Under the pieces are notes generated by a model. The model saw only the letters and a program-made list of their open reading frames with translations. It ran no database searches and was not told the origin of the DNA. DNA of 64,000 nt from Shewanella sp. SNU WT4 (GTDB lineage Bacteria; Pseudomonadota; Gammaproteobacteria; Enterobacterales; Shewanellaceae), in NCBI RefSeq assembly GCF_006494715.1, contig NZ_CP041151.1, forward strand, positions 3,224,001 to 3,288,000, given 5' to 3'. Shown piece by piece: positions 47,442 to 59,714 of the stretch (its first letter is position 1; each line of letters starts with the position of its first letter). Made by a program: the position numbers and the translations under genes.

Positions 47442-50400
47442 CTAGAACAAGATCCGTACCTTGTCTGGCCCTAATAAGCCTTGCAGCGCCAGCACGAGTT
47501 CATCTGTGGGGTTGACTCGCCACTCATCACCTAAGACAAGCTGACCGAAGGCTTGCGCTTGCTGATAATTAATCCGCACTTGCACAGCGCCTTGTTTCCA
47601 TGGGCTTAAGATTTGGGTTAATTGATTTAAGCCATCAAGATTAACGCGACTAGCATCAATATCCACTTCCAGCGCTTTAACAAAATGACTGCGCGCCTCG
47701 CTAATTTCAATGATATTGCGCGCCGTCATACGGTTACCGCCAGAATAATCATCAAAACTCACTTCGCCTTCGCAAATCAGAATTTTATCTTTTTCAAGCA
47801 AGTGACCAAATTTTTCAAAGGCTTCGGTAAAGAGCATGACTTCTAAGCGCGCGCTCTTATCATCTAAGGTCACTAAGCCCATTTTCGAGCCACGTTTAGT
47901 GACCATCACGCGCGTAGCCACCACTAAGCCCGCAGCTTTCGCGGTTTTACCGCGCTCAGTGGGATGCACATCTTTAATGCGGCCGCTGGTGTAATGCTTA
48001 AGCTCAGTTAAGTACTGATTAATAGGGTGACCCGTTAAATACAGACCTAAGGTTTCACGCTCACCTTCGAGCCAAATTTTATCGGGCCAAGCGGGGCAAT
48101 CCACAAACTGTTGCTTACTGTCTTCAGGCTCACTATTGAGTAAACCAAACATATCGCCTTGACCTATGGCCTCAGCTTTAGCGTGTTGATCGGCGGCGCG
48201 AATCGCCTCTGGCAACGTCGCCATCATGGAGGCGCGGTGCGGGCCTAAATTATCTAAGGCGCCCGCTTGAATTAGGCGCTCAATCACACGTTTATTCAGT
48301 TTCTTTAAATCGACGCGGGCACAAAAATCAAATAAATCAATAAAGGGGCCAGCTTCACGGGCTTGCAGAATGGATTCTACCGGACCTTCACCAACGCCTT
48401 TAATCGAGCCAATGCCATAAACTATGCGCAGTTCATCATCAACAGTAAACTTAAATTCGCCCTTGTTAACGTCAGGCGGAATGATGGTGAGCCCCATGCG
48501 GTCACACTCATCCACTAAGGTCACTATCTTGTCGGTGTTATCCATATCGGCAGACATAACCGCTGCCATAAATTCAGAGGGATAATGGGTTTTTAACCAT
48601 AAGGTTTGGTATGACACCAGTGCATAGGCGGCTGAGTGAGATTTGTTAAAACCGTAACCTGCGAATTTTTCCACCAAGTCGAAGATTTTCATCGCCAACT
48701 CGCCGTCCACGCCGTTATCAACGGCGCCTTGCTCAAAACCAGCGCGCTGTTTAGCCATTTCTTCGGGTTTTTTCTTACCCATAGCACGGCGCAGCATGTC
48801 GGCGCCGCCCAAGGTATAACCCGCCAAGGTTTGGGCAATCTGCATTACCTGCTCTTGATACAAGATAATGCCGTAGGTCGGTTCGAGAATGGGTTTTAAG
48901 CTCTCGTGCTGCCATTTTTCATCGGGGTAAGATACGGCCTCAGTACCATGCTTACGGTCGATAAAGTTATCTACCATGCCTGACTGCAAAGGACCCGGGC
49001 GGAACAAGGCCACCAAGGCAATCATGTCTTCAAAGCAGTCGGGTTGCAGGCGCTTAATCAAATCCTTCATACCGCGCGATTCAAGCTGGAACACGGCCGT
49101 GGTTTCGTAACGCTTCAGTAAGGCAAAACACTTAGGATCTACCGTTGGGATACGCTCAATATCCACAGGCGGCTTACCCATTTTGGCAAGCCTTGGATTA
49201 ATCATCCTCAGCGCCCAGTCAATAATGGTTAAGGTTCTTAGCCCCAAGAAGTCGAACTTTACTAAGCCTGCAGTTTCAACGTCGTTTTTATCAAACTGAG
49301 TGACCGGGAAATTACCTTCGCTATCGCAATAAAGCGGCGCAAAGTCAGTGATTTTGGTAGGCGCAATCACCACGCCCCCCGCATGTTTACCGGCGTTTCG
49401 GGTAACGCCTTCAAGCTGACGACACATGTCTATCAGCTCTTTAACGTCTTCATCCGCGTCATAGGCTTCTGGTAAGCTCGGCTCGGCCTCAAAGGCTTTA
49501 GCTAAGGTCATGCCAGGTTCTGCTGGGATCATTTTTGAAATACGGTCGACAAAACCATAAGGATGACCGAGCACACGCCCAACGTCTCGCACTACGGCTT
49601 TGGCCGCCATAGTACCAAAGGTGATGATTTGCGATACTGCTTCTCGGCCATAAAGCTCAGCCACGTGATCTATCACTTCATCGCGTCTATCCATGCAAAA
49701 GTCGACGTCAAAGTCGGGCATAGAGACACGCTCAGGGTTCAAGAAGCGCTCGAACAGTAAGTCGTATTCTAATGGGTCAAGGTCGGTAATTTTTAAGGCG
49801 TAAGCCACTAATGAACCCGCGCCCGAACCACGCCCTGGACCCACTGGGATTGCGTTATCTTTACCCCACTGAATAAACTCCATCACAATCAAGAAGTATC
49901 CAGGGAATCCCATCTGGTTAATCACTTTAAGTTCAACCGCTAAGCGCTCATCGTATTCGCCGCGGCGCTCGCGTCTAACCTCAGGATCTGGGAATAAAAA
50001 CTCAAGACGCGCTTCAAGACCTTCTTCAGATTTTGCCACCAAGAAGTCTTCAATGGATAAATCACCGGTCGGGAAGTTTGGCAAAAAGTATTCGTATAAA
50101 CGCACAGTAACGTTACAGCGTTTTGCAATCTCGACTGAGTTTTGAAGGGCTTCTGGAATGTCCTGAAACAATTCACACATTTCATCTTCAGTGCGTAAAT
50201 ATTGATTAGCACTGTATTTTTTAGGGCGTCTTGGGTCAGCTAAGGTGAAACCATCATGAATCGCCACGCGAATCTCATGAGCTTCAAAATCCTCAGGGGT
50301 TAAAAATACCACTTGGTTAGTGGCAACCACAGGCAAGCCGCGCTCATCGGCTAAGGCCACAGCCGCATGCAAATAACGCTCTTCATCGGCGCGGCCAGTG

Positions 50401-50915
50401 CGCAGTAATTCAAGGTAATATCTGTCTGGAAAATGCTGTTGATAAAAGTCACACAAGGCCTTGGCTTGGGTGGTGTTGCCCTTTAGCAACGCCTTACCAA
50501 CATCGCCATCTTTAGCGCCAGACAGTAAAATTAGGCCTTTGCCATAGGTCAATAGCCAGTCTTGATCAATAACCGCTTTATCTAGAATATGGCCACGCAA
50601 ATACGCTTGGCTGATGAGCTGGGTTAAGTTTTGATAACCCTCGTTATCCATGGCAAGGATAGTAATGCTACACAACTCGCCTTCAAAGCCTGGCACTTGC
50701 ATGCCAAAGTCACTGCCAATAATCGGCTTAATGCCTCTATCATGACAGCCACTGTAAAATTTAACTAAGCCGCAGAGGTTAGTCTGATCCGTTAATGCCA
50801 GTGCGGGCATATGTAATGCCTCTGTGCGCGCCAAAATTGGCTTCACCTTGGCAACGCCATCACTCATGGAATAGTCACTGTGGACACGAAGATGCACAAA
50901 ACGGGGTTCAGACAT
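47442..50915 (-). CDS. dnaE: DNA polymerase III alpha subunit
   Basis: 1157 residues, the usual DnaE1 length. The PHP domain is N-terminal ([15 protein letters not shown]). Catalytic aspartates are in [30 protein letters not shown] and the fingers (FELSHS-like [14 protein letters not shown]) precede the HhH, OB fold and beta-binding regions. It is separated from rnhB by a 301-bp gap with a terminator, so it likely has its own promoter. Confidence 0.98.
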   Translation of the reverse strand: MSEPRFVHLRVHSDYSMSDGVAKVKPILARTEALHMPALALTDQTNLCGLVKFYSGCHDRGIKPIIGSDFGMQVPGFEGELCSITILAMDNEGYQNLTQLISQAYLRGHILDKAVIDQDWLLTYGKGLILLSGAKDGDVGKALLKGNTTQAKALCDFYQQHFPDRYYLELLRTGRADEERYLHAAVALADERGLPVVATNQVVFLTPEDFEAHEIRVAIHDGFTLADPRRPKKYSANQYLRTEDEMCELFQDIPEALQNSVEIAKRCNVTVRLYEYFLPNFPTGDLSIEDFLVAKSEEGLEARLEFLFPDPEVRRERRGEYDERLAVELKVINQMGFPGYFLIVMEFIQWGKDNAIPVGPGRGSGAGSLVAYALKITDLDPLEYDLLFERFLNPERVSMPDFDVDFCMDRRDEVIDHVAELYGREAVSQIITFGTMAAKAVVRDVGRVLGHPYGFVDRISKMIPAEPGMTLAKAFEAEPSLPEAYDADEDVKELIDMCRQLEGVTRNAGKHAGGVVIAPTKITDFAPLYCDSEGNFPVTQFDKNDVETAGLVKFDFLGLRTLTIIDWALRMINPRLAKMGKPPVDIERIPTVDPKCFALLKRYETTAVFQLESRGMKDLIKRLQPDCFEDMIALVALFRPGPLQSGMVDNFIDRKHGTEAVSYPDEKWQHESLKPILEPTYGIILYQEQVMQIAQTLAGYTLGGADMLRRAMGKKKPEEMAKQRAGFEQGAVDNGVDGELAMKIFDLVEKFAGYGFNKSHSAAYALVSYQTLWLKTHYPSEFMAAVMSADMDNTDKIVTLVDECDRMGLTIIPPDVNKGEFKFTVDDELRIVYGIGSIKGVGEGPVESILQAREAGPFIDLFDFCARVDLKKLNKRVIERLIQAGALDNLGPHRASMMATLPEAIRAADQHAKAEAIGQGDMFGLLNSEPEDSKQQFVDCPAWPDKIWLEGERETLGLYLTGHPINQYLTELKHYTSGRIKDVHPTERGKTAKAAGLVVATRVMVTKRGSKMGLVTLDDKSARLEVMLFTEAFEKFGHLLEKDKILICEGEVSFDDYSGGNRMTARNIIEISEARSHFVKALEVDIDASRVNLDGLNQLTQILSPWKQGAVQVRINYQQAQAFGQLVLGDEWRVNPTDELVLALQGLLGPDKVRILF

Positions 50916-51216
50916 GGGAACTTGAATACTCTAACCAATCGAAGGGCAAAAGATACCATGAGCCGCCTAGTTAACCAAAACTAAAAGCGTGTTCAGGCGG
51001 GGGCTAACCCTTGGTGTTATTAACTTGATATCACGCCACTATCAGATAGTAATCAGCATGATACGAATACGGATAAAACTTGAGGATAAGCTCATCCAGC
51101 GCGTCACATCGACATAAGCCATCTAGCAGCAACATAGCTATGAGGTTATTGGATAACAATAACCAAAAAGTCGCCAGTGGCGACTTTTTAATTTTTAATG
51201 AGTTCAATGACTCAAG
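50916..51216. other. dnaE upstream region
   Basis: 301 bp between rnhB and dnaE. It holds the rnhB terminator at 51165-51189 and presumably the dnaE promoter. No gene is seen. Confidence 0.55.
51165..51189. terminator. Terminator between rnhB and dnaE
   Basis: AAAAAGTCGCC / GGCGACTTTTT, perfect 11-bp stem with a 3-nt loop and T tracts on both strands. Confidence 0.85.
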
Positions 51217-51840
51217 CTAAGGCGCTTGCTTTGCTAACGCTTCTTTCACAGGGCGAAAGCTTCTTCTATGCTCGCTCAATACGCCGTATTGTGCCAGCGC
51301 TTCAAAATGCGCCTTAGTCGGATAGCCCTTATGTTTAGCAAAGCCATACTCTGGATGCTGACTATCAAGCTCATCCATTTCTCGGTCACGAATCACTTTG
51401 GCGATAATTGACGCCGCACTAATACAGGCAATTAAACCATCGCCCTTAATAACTGCGTCACTCGCTATGCCAAAATCAGGGGTGCGATTACCATCGACTA
51501 ACACTCGCTCTGGCGTCACAGCTAAGCCTGCAACGGCGCGCTGCATGGCCAGCATAGTCGCCTGCAAAATATTAAGCTCATCAATTTCCGCAGGACTGGC
51601 ACGGCCAACACTAATGGCCAAAGCATTAGCCATAATGTCATCAAATAAGGCTTCACGCTTTTTCTCGCTAAGCTTTTTAGAATCGTTAAGGCCAGCAATT
51701 GGCCGCGCGGGATCTAAAATCACAGCCGCAGTGACAACATCGCCCACTAATGGGCCGCGGCCTACTTCATCCACTCCAGCAACTAAACCTTGGCCTATCT
51801 CCTGCGCTTGCTCAGGGGTTAACTCTCGATAAATAGCCAT
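51217..51840 (-). CDS. rnhB: Ribonuclease HII
   Basis: 207 residues. It removes ribonucleotides from DNA-RNA hybrids. The GRG motif and first acidic residues are in [16 protein letters not shown]; further acidic residues are in ILVDGN-type [11 protein letters not shown] and [14 protein letters not shown]. Its start codon shares a base with the lpxB stop (TAATG), so it is coupled. Confidence 0.97.
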   Translation of the reverse strand: MAIYRELTPEQAQEIGQGLVAGVDEVGRGPLVGDVVTAAVILDPARPIAGLNDSKKLSEKKREALFDDIMANALAISVGRASPAEIDELNILQATMLAMQRAVAGLAVTPERVLVDGNRTPDFGIASDAVIKGDGLIACISAASIIAKVIRDREMDELDSQHPEYGFAKHKGYPTKAHFEALAQYGVLSEHRRSFRPVKEALAKQAP

Positions 51841-52985
51841 TAATCCTCCGCAATAACCTTAAGCACAGCATCGGCTGCGCGCTCACTGGCGTTAAGCCGC
51901 ATATTTTGATGCAACTGATTAAAGGTGTGCATCAAATCGCGCGGATCGCGGTTAAGCATGTCAGTCACGGCGCTGGCTATTTTTTCAGGGGTACAATCGG
52001 CCTGAATAAGCTCAGGCACTAAATCGCGCCCAGCGAGTAAATTTGGCAGTGAAAATCTATCAATTTTCATCAAACGTTTGGCAATGCTATAGGTCATAGG
52101 CGCCACGCGATAAGCCACCACCATAGGGCGATTAACTAGCATAGCTTCTAAGGTGGCTGTGCCTGATGCCAGCAAAATGGCATCGCTTGCTATCATGACT
52201 TCACGGCTTTGGCCTTCAACCACATGAATAGATAATTCTGGCGCATGCTCAAGCAAGGCCGCCATATACTGCTCGCGGCGTTGTGAATTGACCACAGGCG
52301 TAATGAATTTAAGGTCGGGAAACGCTTGCTTGATAAGTAGCGCCGCTTTTACAAAAGGCTCAGCTAACTGCTTAAGCTCGCCGCCGCGAGAACCGGGTAA
52401 AATCGCTAAGTATTCAGCATCTGCGTCTATACCTAAGGCCGCTCTTGCAGCAAGCTTATCGTTAGTTAGCGGAATTTCATCGGCCAAGGTATGACCCACA
52501 AAAGTGCAAGGCACTTGATGCTCATCATAAAACGCCTTTTCAAAGGGCAGTAAAGACAACACCATATTGGTGGCCTTAGCAATTTTGAAAATACGTTTAG
52601 GTCGCCACGCCCATACTGACGGGCTGACATAATGTATGGTCTTAATTCCGGCCAGCTTTAACTTACGTTCAACCGGTAAGTTAAAATCAGGGGCATCAAT
52701 ACCAATAAAGCAATCTGGTTTTAGCGCAATCACTTGCTTGATTAACGATGAGCGAATAGCCAATAAGCTAGGTAAGCGCGACAGCACTTCCACTATGCCC
52801 ATAACGGCCAGCTCTTCCATGGGAAAAAGTGTCTCAAAGCCTTCGGCCATCATACGTGGACCGCCGATACCAATGAAACGCGCATCAGGGTGGCGCACCT
52901 TGAGCGAGCGAATTAAACCAGCCCCTAAAATATCGCCGGAGACTTCTCCGGCGACTAGGCTGAAAATGAGTGGCTTATTGGCCAT
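51840..52985 (-). CDS. lpxB: Lipid A disaccharide synthase
   Basis: 381 residues. It joins UDP-2,3-diacylglucosamine to lipid X to make the lipid A disaccharide at the inner face of the inner membrane. The start at 52985 ([21 protein letters not shown]) lies one base after the lpxA stop; the frame extends upstream into lpxA but is not used. Conserved parts are [35 protein letters not shown] and [11 protein letters not shown]. Confidence 0.97.
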   Translation of the reverse strand: MANKPLIFSLVAGEVSGDILGAGLIRSLKVRHPDARFIGIGGPRMMAEGFETLFPMEELAVMGIVEVLSRLPSLLAIRSSLIKQVIALKPDCFIGIDAPDFNLPVERKLKLAGIKTIHYVSPSVWAWRPKRIFKIAKATNMVLSLLPFEKAFYDEHQVPCTFVGHTLADEIPLTNDKLAARAALGIDADAEYLAILPGSRGGELKQLAEPFVKAALLIKQAFPDLKFITPVVNSQRREQYMAALLEHAPELSIHVVEGQSREVMIASDAILLASGTATLEAMLVNRPMVVAYRVAPMTYSIAKRLMKIDRFSLPNLLAGRDLVPELIQADCTPEKIASAVTDMLNRDPRDLMHTFNQLHQNMRLNASERAADAVLKVIAED

Positions 52986-52986
52986 A

Positions 52987-53757
52987 TCAGCGAATGATTC
53001 CCCGACTAGATTGACGGACAAATTCAATAAAGTTTTGCACATCAGGATACGCAGCGGCATCTTCAGTCAGTGCGGCAATCGCTTCATCAACCGTTAAGCT
53101 GCTGCGATAAAACGCTTTATAAGCGCGGCGCATGGCTTGCTGCGTCTCTTTACTGTAACCGCGGCGCTTCATGCCCTCAAAGTTTAAACCACGAGGAGAT
53201 GCGGCTTGTCCTGAGGCCATGACAAATGGCGGCACATCTTGCAGTACTAACGAGCAACCGGCGGTAAATGCGTGTGCGCCGATATGCACGAACTGATGCA
53301 CACCTGTCATGCCACCTAAAATGGCAAAGTCACCCACATGAACGTGGCCAGCGATTGAGGCATTGTTAGCCATAATCACGTTATTGCCGACAACACAATC
53401 ATGGGCAATATGCACATAAGCCATCAGCAAGTTGTTTGAACCAATACGGGTCTCACTATTATCCTGAATCGTGCCGCGATGTATGGTCACAGACTCACGA
53501 ATAATATTGTTATCCCCTATAATGAGGCGAGTAGGTTCACCAGCGTACTTCTTGTCTTGGCATTCTTCGCCGACAGAGGCAAACTGGAAAATGCGATTAC
53601 CGCGGCCAATTTGAGTCGGCCCTTTAATCACGACATGAGAGCTTATCCAGCAATCATCACCTATCTCAACGCCTTCGCCGATATAGCTCCAAGGTCCAAT
53701 AGTGACATTGTTGCCAATCTTAGCGTCAGGGTGTACTACAGCTAACTTATCTATCAC
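52987..53757 (-). CDS. lpxA: UDP-GlcNAc acyltransferase
   Basis: 256 residues. It adds the first hydroxyacyl chain from acyl-ACP to UDP-GlcNAc, the first step of lipid A synthesis. Left-handed beta-helix repeats run from [19 protein letters not shown]. The catalytic His is in [13 protein letters not shown]. The C-terminal helical domain includes [12 protein letters not shown]. It overlaps fabZ by four bases. Confidence 0.98.
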   Translation of the reverse strand: MIDKLAVVHPDAKIGNNVTIGPWSYIGEGVEIGDDCWISSHVVIKGPTQIGRGNRIFQFASVGEECQDKKYAGEPTRLIIGDNNIIRESVTIHRGTIQDNSETRIGSNNLLMAYVHIAHDCVVGNNVIMANNASIAGHVHVGDFAILGGMTGVHQFVHIGAHAFTAGCSLVLQDVPPFVMASGQAASPRGLNFEGMKRRGYSKETQQAMRRAYKAFYRSSLTVDEAIAALTEDAAAYPDVQNFIEFVRQSSRGIIR

Positions 53758-54215
53758 TGCTCTATCTCTCTACGGGCACACATGATTTCGGCAGAACAAG
53801 CCAGCTCGCCATCCACATGAACTTCACCATAAAACACGCCAATCCCGCGACGCTCTTTGATATATTTAACATGAAAATGCAGCTGATCGCCTGGGGTCAC
53901 GACTTTCTTGAAGCGGGCTTTATCTATGCCAGCAAAGTAGTACAACACGTTTGGCGATGGCTTATCACTCATGGTTTTAAACGCCAGTAAGCCTGTGGCT
54001 TGCGCCATAGCTTCTAACAATAAAACCCCTGGCATGATCGGCTGAACAGGGAAATGTCCCTGAAAAAACGGCTCATTAAAGGTCACGTTTTTTATGGCAT
54101 GCAGACTTTCACCCGGGGTGAAATCCAGCACGCGATCAACCAATAAAAATGGATATCTATGGGGCAGATATTCAAGAATTTCCTTGATATCCATGGTGTT
54201 CATTTGTTTAGACAC
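53754..54215 (-). CDS. fabZ: 3-hydroxyacyl-ACP dehydratase FabZ
   Basis: 153 residues, a hot-dog fold. [13 protein letters not shown] and the active-site segment [26 protein letters not shown] carry the catalytic His and Glu. It competes with LpxA for hydroxymyristoyl-ACP, which explains their linkage. Confidence 0.98.
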   Translation of the reverse strand: MSKQMNTMDIKEILEYLPHRYPFLLVDRVLDFTPGESLHAIKNVTFNEPFFQGHFPVQPIMPGVLLLEAMAQATGLLAFKTMSDKPSPNVLYYFAGIDKARFKKVVTPGDQLHFHVKYIKERRGIGVFYGEVHVDGELACSAEIMCARREIEQ

Positions 54216-54245
54216 TCACACTTTCCTCTCACCCTAGGGCGGAAA

Positions 54246-55265
54246 TTATTCTTTTGACGCTTTTTCTAACGTTTTCACTCGTTGGAATAACTCATCCAAC
54301 TGACGGAAACGTACGGTATTCTTACGCCATGATTTATTGTCCATTGCCACAGTGGCAGATGACAGTAGACCCGGCTCTTTGACCGAGTTAATGATATTGG
54401 TGCTGCCAGAGACATGCACACCATCGCAAATGCTCAAATGGCCTGCGATGGCGCTGTTACCGCCAATAATACAATATTTACCTATAGTGACACTGCCAGC
54501 GACTGTGCTGCAGCCTGCTATCGCAGTATGGGCACCAATAATGTCGTTATGGGCAATTTGCACTTGGTTATCAATAATCACGCCATCATGGATTTCGGTA
54601 TGACTTAAGGCGCCGCGATCAATCGTGGTGCCGGCACCAATTTCCACCCCATGGCCAATGCGAACGCCACCGGTTTGCGGAATTTTAAGCCATTGACCTT
54701 TTTGATTGGCATAACCAAAACCATCAGAGCCAATAACGGCGCCAGAATGGATAATGCAATCGCGGCCCATGTGGACATCATGATACACACTAACATTGGC
54801 CCATAAGCGCGAGCCTGAGCCTATGATGACATCTTGGCCAATAACGCAGCCAGCACCAATCTGCACTTGCTCGCCTAAAATGACGTTTGCGCCAATCACA
54901 GCATTGGCACCTATGCTAACCCCTTCCCCAAGCTTAGCCGTGGGATCAATGACGGCACTAGCATGGATACCAATCGCGGCCGCAGGCGTAGTGTCGAGTA
55001 ACTGCGCAACTTTAGCAAAGCCCACATAAGGGTCATTCACTATCAGGGCATTACCACTAAATTCACTGGCATCATTGGCCGTCAATAACACAGCACTCGC
55101 CGAGCAATTTGCTAATTGCGAGCGATATTTGCTGTTTGACAAAAAAGAGAGCTGGCCTAAGCCAGCTTGTTCCAGAGTGGCAACAGCGTGAATTTCAACG
55201 CTGCCGTCACCCTGAACCTGGGCGCCTAACAGCTCACCCAGTTGGTTCAAGGTCACACATTTCAT
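54246..55265 (-). CDS. lpxD: UDP-3-O-acylglucosamine N-acyltransferase
   Basis: 339 residues. It performs the third step of lipid A synthesis. The uridine-binding N-terminal domain is followed by hexapeptide repeats. The catalytic His region is DNQVQIAHNDIIGAHTAIAGC. YANQKGQWLKIPQTGGVRIG matches the family. Confidence 0.97.
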   Translation of the reverse strand: MKCVTLNQLGELLGAQVQGDGSVEIHAVATLEQAGLGQLSFLSNSKYRSQLANCSASAVLLTANDASEFSGNALIVNDPYVGFAKVAQLLDTTPAAAIGIHASAVIDPTAKLGEGVSIGANAVIGANVILGEQVQIGAGCVIGQDVIIGSGSRLWANVSVYHDVHMGRDCIIHSGAVIGSDGFGYANQKGQWLKIPQTGGVRIGHGVEIGAGTTIDRGALSHTEIHDGVIIDNQVQIAHNDIIGAHTAIAGCSTVAGSVTIGKYCIIGGNSAIAGHLSICDGVHVSGSTNIINSVKEPGLLSSATVAMDNKSWRKNTVRFRQLDELFQRVKTLEKASKE

Positions 55266-55268
55266 TTA

Positions 55269-55775
55269 TTACTTGCCTTTGCTTAAGGCTTCAATCACTT
55301 TACTACTGATATCAGCATCCGGCTTGGCGTAAATTACCGCGCCGCGTTGAAGCACTAGATCATAGTCATTTTTGTTAGCGATATCGGTAATCACTTTTTG
55401 AACCTTTACCAATAACTTGTTTTGTTCTTCACCTTGGCGACGACGCAGATCTTCATCTAACGCTTTGCCTTTTAACTGTAACTCTGACTGTAATGATTCC
55501 ATTTTACGAACCATTTCAGTTTTTTGGCTATCACTCATTAACGCCGCATCACGCTGCTGCTTTTCCATCATGCCACGCAATTCTTCTTGCATTTTTTGCA
55601 CGCTGGCCATGCGATCGCCAAACTCAGACTTAAGTGACTGAGAGATTTGCTCACGCTGTGGAAGCTGCTCAAACACAGTTTGCATGTCAACAACTGCTAT
55701 TTTTTCTGCATGGGCAGCCAGTGGTGCAGCCAATAAACACAGGGTCAAAGCCGCACGATTGAACATCTTTTTCAC
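55269..55775 (-). CDS. skp: Periplasmic chaperone Skp (OmpH)
   Basis: 168 residues with a signal peptide (RAALTLCLLAAPLAAHAEKIAVVDMQ). The long coiled-coil arms (MRKMESLQSELQLKGKALDEDLRRRQ) form the tentacles that hold unfolded outer-membrane proteins. It lies between bamA and lpxD, the standard position. Confidence 0.96.
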   Translation of the reverse strand: MKKMFNRAALTLCLLAAPLAAHAEKIAVVDMQTVFEQLPQREQISQSLKSEFGDRMASVQKMQEELRGMMEKQQRDAALMSDSQKTEMVRKMESLQSELQLKGKALDEDLRRRQGEEQNKLLVKVQKVITDIANKNDYDLVLQRGAVIYAKPDADISSKVIEALSKGK

Positions 55776-55822
55776 TATAAACTCCTTCTTTGGGTCAGCA
55801 AAACCTGCCGAGTGTATGCGTT

Positions 55823-58303
55823 TTAGAAAGTTTTGCCAATATTGAACGAGAAGATCTCTGTATCATCATCCTCGTACTCTTTCAGCGGCCAAGCGAGTGA
55901 AAACACCATAGGGCCCATTGGCGATAGCCATTGAACACTTAAACCCCATGACGCTCTAAGTCGGCTTGGATCGCTAAAGTCTTGCAGCTGCGCGAATTGA
56001 TCAGCTGGCAAATAGCGGTATGAATCATAATCAAACTCAGTATCCCAAACGTTACCCGCATCAACGAAGAAGCTAGTACGTACAGAATTGGTGTAGGCTT
56101 CATCCAAGAATGGGGTTGGCACTATCATCTCTAAGCTGGCAACGGCCATGGCGTTACCGCCGATGCTGCGGCCTTCACTCACCTGAACCGAGTTAGGATC
56201 GCCTGGTAAACTGCAACCATCGCCACTGGCATCTGGCACACAAGGCTCACTACCGCGATACAGATAGAAAGAGCGTGGTCCCACAGAGTTCGACTTAAAG
56301 CCACGCAGGCTAGTACCGCCTAAGTAGAAATTTTCCCAGAATGGTAAGATTTGGTCATTATCGCCAAAGGTGCCATAACCATTACCATAACCAGCGCGGG
56401 CGCGGGTCAATACCACAAAGCTCTGATCGCGATCGATTGGGAAATAGAAGCTAGTATCAAATTCAGTACGGAAATATTGCAGATCTGAACCTGGAACCGT
56501 CATCTTACCCGACAGACGCTGGGATGAACCATCGGTTGGGAAAGTGCCGCGGTTAAGGGTACTGCGATACCAACCTAAACTGATATCAAAGTTATCAAAA
56601 CTTAAATCGGCATTAGGGTCATCGTTTTCACGGTAAATATTGTAAAAACGCACGGCCTGCTCGTAAGCAGAAATTTCAGAAATAGTGTTGTGTCTATAAC
56701 CAATACCCGCATTGATGCGGTTAAATTCGTTAATCGGGAAACCTGTGGTTAAGCCCACACCGTAAGAACTATTCTTATATTGTTCAAGGTTAGCTTCGTC
56801 AGCATCGAACTCACTCCAATAAACATTACCGCCTAAGCTCACGCCATCCTTAGTGAAATAAGGATCGCTATAGCTTAAGTTGACGTTTTTAGAGTACTTA
56901 TTGGTGCTAACGTTGATGCCAGCTTGGTTACCTGTGCCTAAGAAGTTATTTTGCTGCACCCCAAACTGCAAGCTAATTCCTGATTCAGTACCATAACCGA
57001 CACCAGCATTAAACGAGCCAGATGGCTGCTCTTTCACTTTAAAGTTAACATCGACTAAATCGTCAGTACCTGGAATTTGCACAGTTTCAGTATCAACAGT
57101 TTCAAAGAAACCTAAGCGGTTTAAACGCGCCTTAGATTGCTCCACTTGATCTGAATTTAACCAAGCGCCTTCCATTTGACGTAATTCACGGCGCATCACT
57201 TCATCTTGAGTAACATTGTTACCCGTGAAGTTAATCGAGCGCACATAAACACGCTTACCCGGATTAATATTGATGTTAAGCGTCACTTCTTTAGTGGCAT
57301 CATCAATTTCAGGGTAAGTTTTTACTTCTGGATACGCGTAACCAAAACGGCCTAAATACTTGCTGTACATTTCTTCGGCAAAGGTCACATCGCCGCCATC
57401 GTACACGCCGCCCGCTTTAATCGGCAGAATCGACTTCATTAAGTCTTCACGGCCCATTAAGTCACCGGTCAGATTAACATCTTTAATTTTATAAGGTTCA
57501 CCCTCATTGACGTTAACTGTGATGTACAAGCCTTTGCGATCAGGCGTCATAGCGACTTGGGTCGAAGTGACATCAAAGCGAATATAACCGTTATTGCGGT
57601 AATGGTTCTTAATGGTCTCTAAGTCGGCCTGCAGTTTCTGCTTTTGATAACGACGCTCGCCAAATAAGTCCCACCAAGCCACATAGTCTTTCAGTTCAAT
57701 CAGACCGCGCAGCTCAGCATCAGTAAATACCGTATTACCCACGAAGTTAATTTGTTTGATTTCTGCCGCTAGGCCTTCGGTAAAGGTAAATTTCAGCTCA
57801 ACACGGTTACGAGGTAAGTTAATGACCTGAGCTTCTACCTTAGCGCCATATTTACCCACGCCATAATAGAAGTCTTGTAAGCCTTTTTCGATGCCGGTCA
57901 GCATAGTTCTATCAAGAGACTCGCCAACCTTAACGCCGCTGCCATTTAATGACTCTTGCAGCTGCTCATCTTTAATATCTTTGTTGCCTTCAAAAGTGAT
58001 AGTGCTAATGGTCGGTCTTTCTTTGACCGCTACCATTAACACGCCACCGTCACGGCTCACGCTAACATTCTCGAAGTTGGTTGACGCATACAGACTCTTA
58101 ATCGCTTGCTGCAGTTTAGTTTGATCAACCACATCACCGACCTTGATCGGGAGATTAAGCAAGGCAGCACCTAAGGCAACCCGCTGTAAACCGTCGACTT
58201 GGATATCAGTAACTTCAAAAGGTTGGAAGCCATTAGCCCAACCATTCCCTGAAATAGAAGCACCGACGAATAACATCGAGGCAAATAGTTTATTCAATCT
58301 CAT
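55823..58303 (-). CDS. bamA: Outer-membrane assembly factor BamA
   Basis: 826 residues. A signal peptide and five POTRA domains (about 25-425, each with a VDG-type start such as DIQVDGLQRV and INFTGN) precede the 16-strand Omp85 barrel. The conserved loop motif is TSLRGFKSNSVGPRS. The C-terminal residue is Phe (NIGKTF). It inserts outer-membrane proteins and is essential. Confidence 0.98.
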   Translation of the reverse strand: MRLNKLFASMLFVGASISGNGWANGFQPFEVTDIQVDGLQRVALGAALLNLPIKVGDVVDQTKLQQAIKSLYASTNFENVSVSRDGGVLMVAVKERPTISTITFEGNKDIKDEQLQESLNGSGVKVGESLDRTMLTGIEKGLQDFYYGVGKYGAKVEAQVINLPRNRVELKFTFTEGLAAEIKQINFVGNTVFTDAELRGLIELKDYVAWWDLFGERRYQKQKLQADLETIKNHYRNNGYIRFDVTSTQVAMTPDRKGLYITVNVNEGEPYKIKDVNLTGDLMGREDLMKSILPIKAGGVYDGGDVTFAEEMYSKYLGRFGYAYPEVKTYPEIDDATKEVTLNININPGKRVYVRSINFTGNNVTQDEVMRRELRQMEGAWLNSDQVEQSKARLNRLGFFETVDTETVQIPGTDDLVDVNFKVKEQPSGSFNAGVGYGTESGISLQFGVQQNNFLGTGNQAGINVSTNKYSKNVNLSYSDPYFTKDGVSLGGNVYWSEFDADEANLEQYKNSSYGVGLTTGFPINEFNRINAGIGYRHNTISEISAYEQAVRFYNIYRENDDPNADLSFDNFDISLGWYRSTLNRGTFPTDGSSQRLSGKMTVPGSDLQYFRTEFDTSFYFPIDRDQSFVVLTRARAGYGNGYGTFGDNDQILPFWENFYLGGTSLRGFKSNSVGPRSFYLYRGSEPCVPDASGDGCSLPGDPNSVQVSEGRSIGGNAMAVASLEMIVPTPFLDEAYTNSVRTSFFVDAGNVWDTEFDYDSYRYLPADQFAQLQDFSDPSRLRASWGLSVQWLSPMGPMVFSLAWPLKEYEDDDTEIFSFNIGKTF

Positions 58304-58334
58304 AGAGCTCTTCTAATTATTTGTCTGTCCTTGC

Positions 58335-59699
58335 TCAGAGTCGGGCGAAATCATTGAAGAGTGCAACACTCATCAAGATGAACAGCATGGCTGCCCCAAA
58401 TCTGAATCCAATTTCCTGTACTCTTTCTGAGACAGGCCTTCCTGTTACGAGTTCCACCAAGTAATACATGAGATGTCCACCGTCGAGCACAGGTAAAGGC
58501 AATAAATTCATAATGCCCAAACTCACACTAATCAGCGCTAAAAATCCGAGGAAATGCACTAATCCGTACTGTGCACTGTTACCTGCGCCTTGGGCGATGG
58601 AAATTGGCCCACTGAGATTCTTAACAGAAACGTCACCTGTCAATAACTTGCCGATCATCTTAACGCTGACGTGAGTAAGTTGCCACGTTTTATCTAACGC
58701 GACACCAACTGCGTCTACTATGCCATATTTTTGCTCAATACGCATATTATCAGCGATAGCTTCACTGGTAGGAATTATGCCAATCATACCGACGGTTTTA
58801 CCAGCAAGCTCTTGACTCTTAGGTAAAACATCAAGGGTCAATTGCTCACCGCTACGCTTGACTGTCAGGGATAAGCGCTGGTCTGCCGATTGCTGAATTA
58901 GTTCCACAAAACTTGGCCAATCTTGATACGCGGCGCCATTGATGGCGATAATCTCATCACCTAGCTGCATGCCGGCAAGCTTTGCTGCGCTGCCGTCAGA
59001 AAAATCAGCAATGATAGGCAAAATTTGCGGGCGATAACCGACAAAACCAATGGCGCTAATGGCCGATTCTTTTTCAGGGTTAAACTGCCACGCGCGGGTA
59101 TCTAAACGATAAGTATCTGTGGTGGTTGAAGTAGATGCTCTATCGAGCGGCGCTGTGGTAATAGTGATTTCATCGCTGCCAATTAAGCCTACAAGCGCTA
59201 GATTGACATCTTCCCAGTTTTTAACCGCTTGCCCTGAAACCGCTAAAATTTGCTGCGGCGTGTTAATTTGCATCACAGCCGCAGGTTTAGTGGCATCAAC
59301 GGCAGTCACCACCGGCTTTAACGCTGGCACGCCAATCAAGTACATAACGTACAAAGCAAGAATAGCGAACAGAAAATTAGCTAATGGGCCGGCGACAACA
59401 ATCGCAATGCGTTGCCATACCGATTTACGATTAAAGGCTTGGTCGAGCAAATGTTCAGGCACGGCTTCAACGCGCTCATCCAGCATTTTGACGTAGCCAC
59501 CGAGCGGGATCATGGCAACCACATATTCAGTGCCATCTTTACCAATTTTGCGCCAAATAGCCTTACCAAAACCGATAGAGAAACGCTCGACTTTGACGCT
59601 GCAGCGACGCGCCACATAAAAATGACCGTACTCGTGGGCTGTGATTAATAATCCTAGCGCCACCACAAACGACATCAAATTCCACAAAAAATCGCCCAT
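58335..59699 (-). CDS. rseP: Site-2 protease RseP
   Basis: 454 residues. A membrane zinc protease that cuts RseA after DegS and releases sigma-E. HEYGH is in the first helix (LLITAHEYGHFYVARR). Two PDZ domains (centred near residues 150 and 250) follow. The third zinc-region motif LPVLDGGHL is in the C-terminal helices. Confidence 0.97.
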   Translation of the reverse strand: MGDFLWNLMSFVVALGLLITAHEYGHFYVARRCSVKVERFSIGFGKAIWRKIGKDGTEYVVAMIPLGGYVKMLDERVEAVPEHLLDQAFNRKSVWQRIAIVVAGPLANFLFAILALYVMYLIGVPALKPVVTAVDATKPAAVMQINTPQQILAVSGQAVKNWEDVNLALVGLIGSDEITITTAPLDRASTSTTTDTYRLDTRAWQFNPEKESAISAIGFVGYRPQILPIIADFSDGSAAKLAGMQLGDEIIAINGAAYQDWPSFVELIQQSADQRLSLTVKRSGEQLTLDVLPKSQELAGKTVGMIGIIPTSEAIADNMRIEQKYGIVDAVGVALDKTWQLTHVSVKMIGKLLTGDVSVKNLSGPISIAQGAGNSAQYGLVHFLGFLALISVSLGIMNLLPLPVLDGGHLMYYLVELVTGRPVSERVQEIGFRFGAAMLFILMSVALFNDFARL

Positions 59700-59714
59700 C
59701 TGCTTCCTTTATCC

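Noticed and set aside
52985..53060. lpxB start inside lpxA
   Set aside because: LpxB begins at [18 protein letters not shown]; the extension is only the open frame running back through lpxA.
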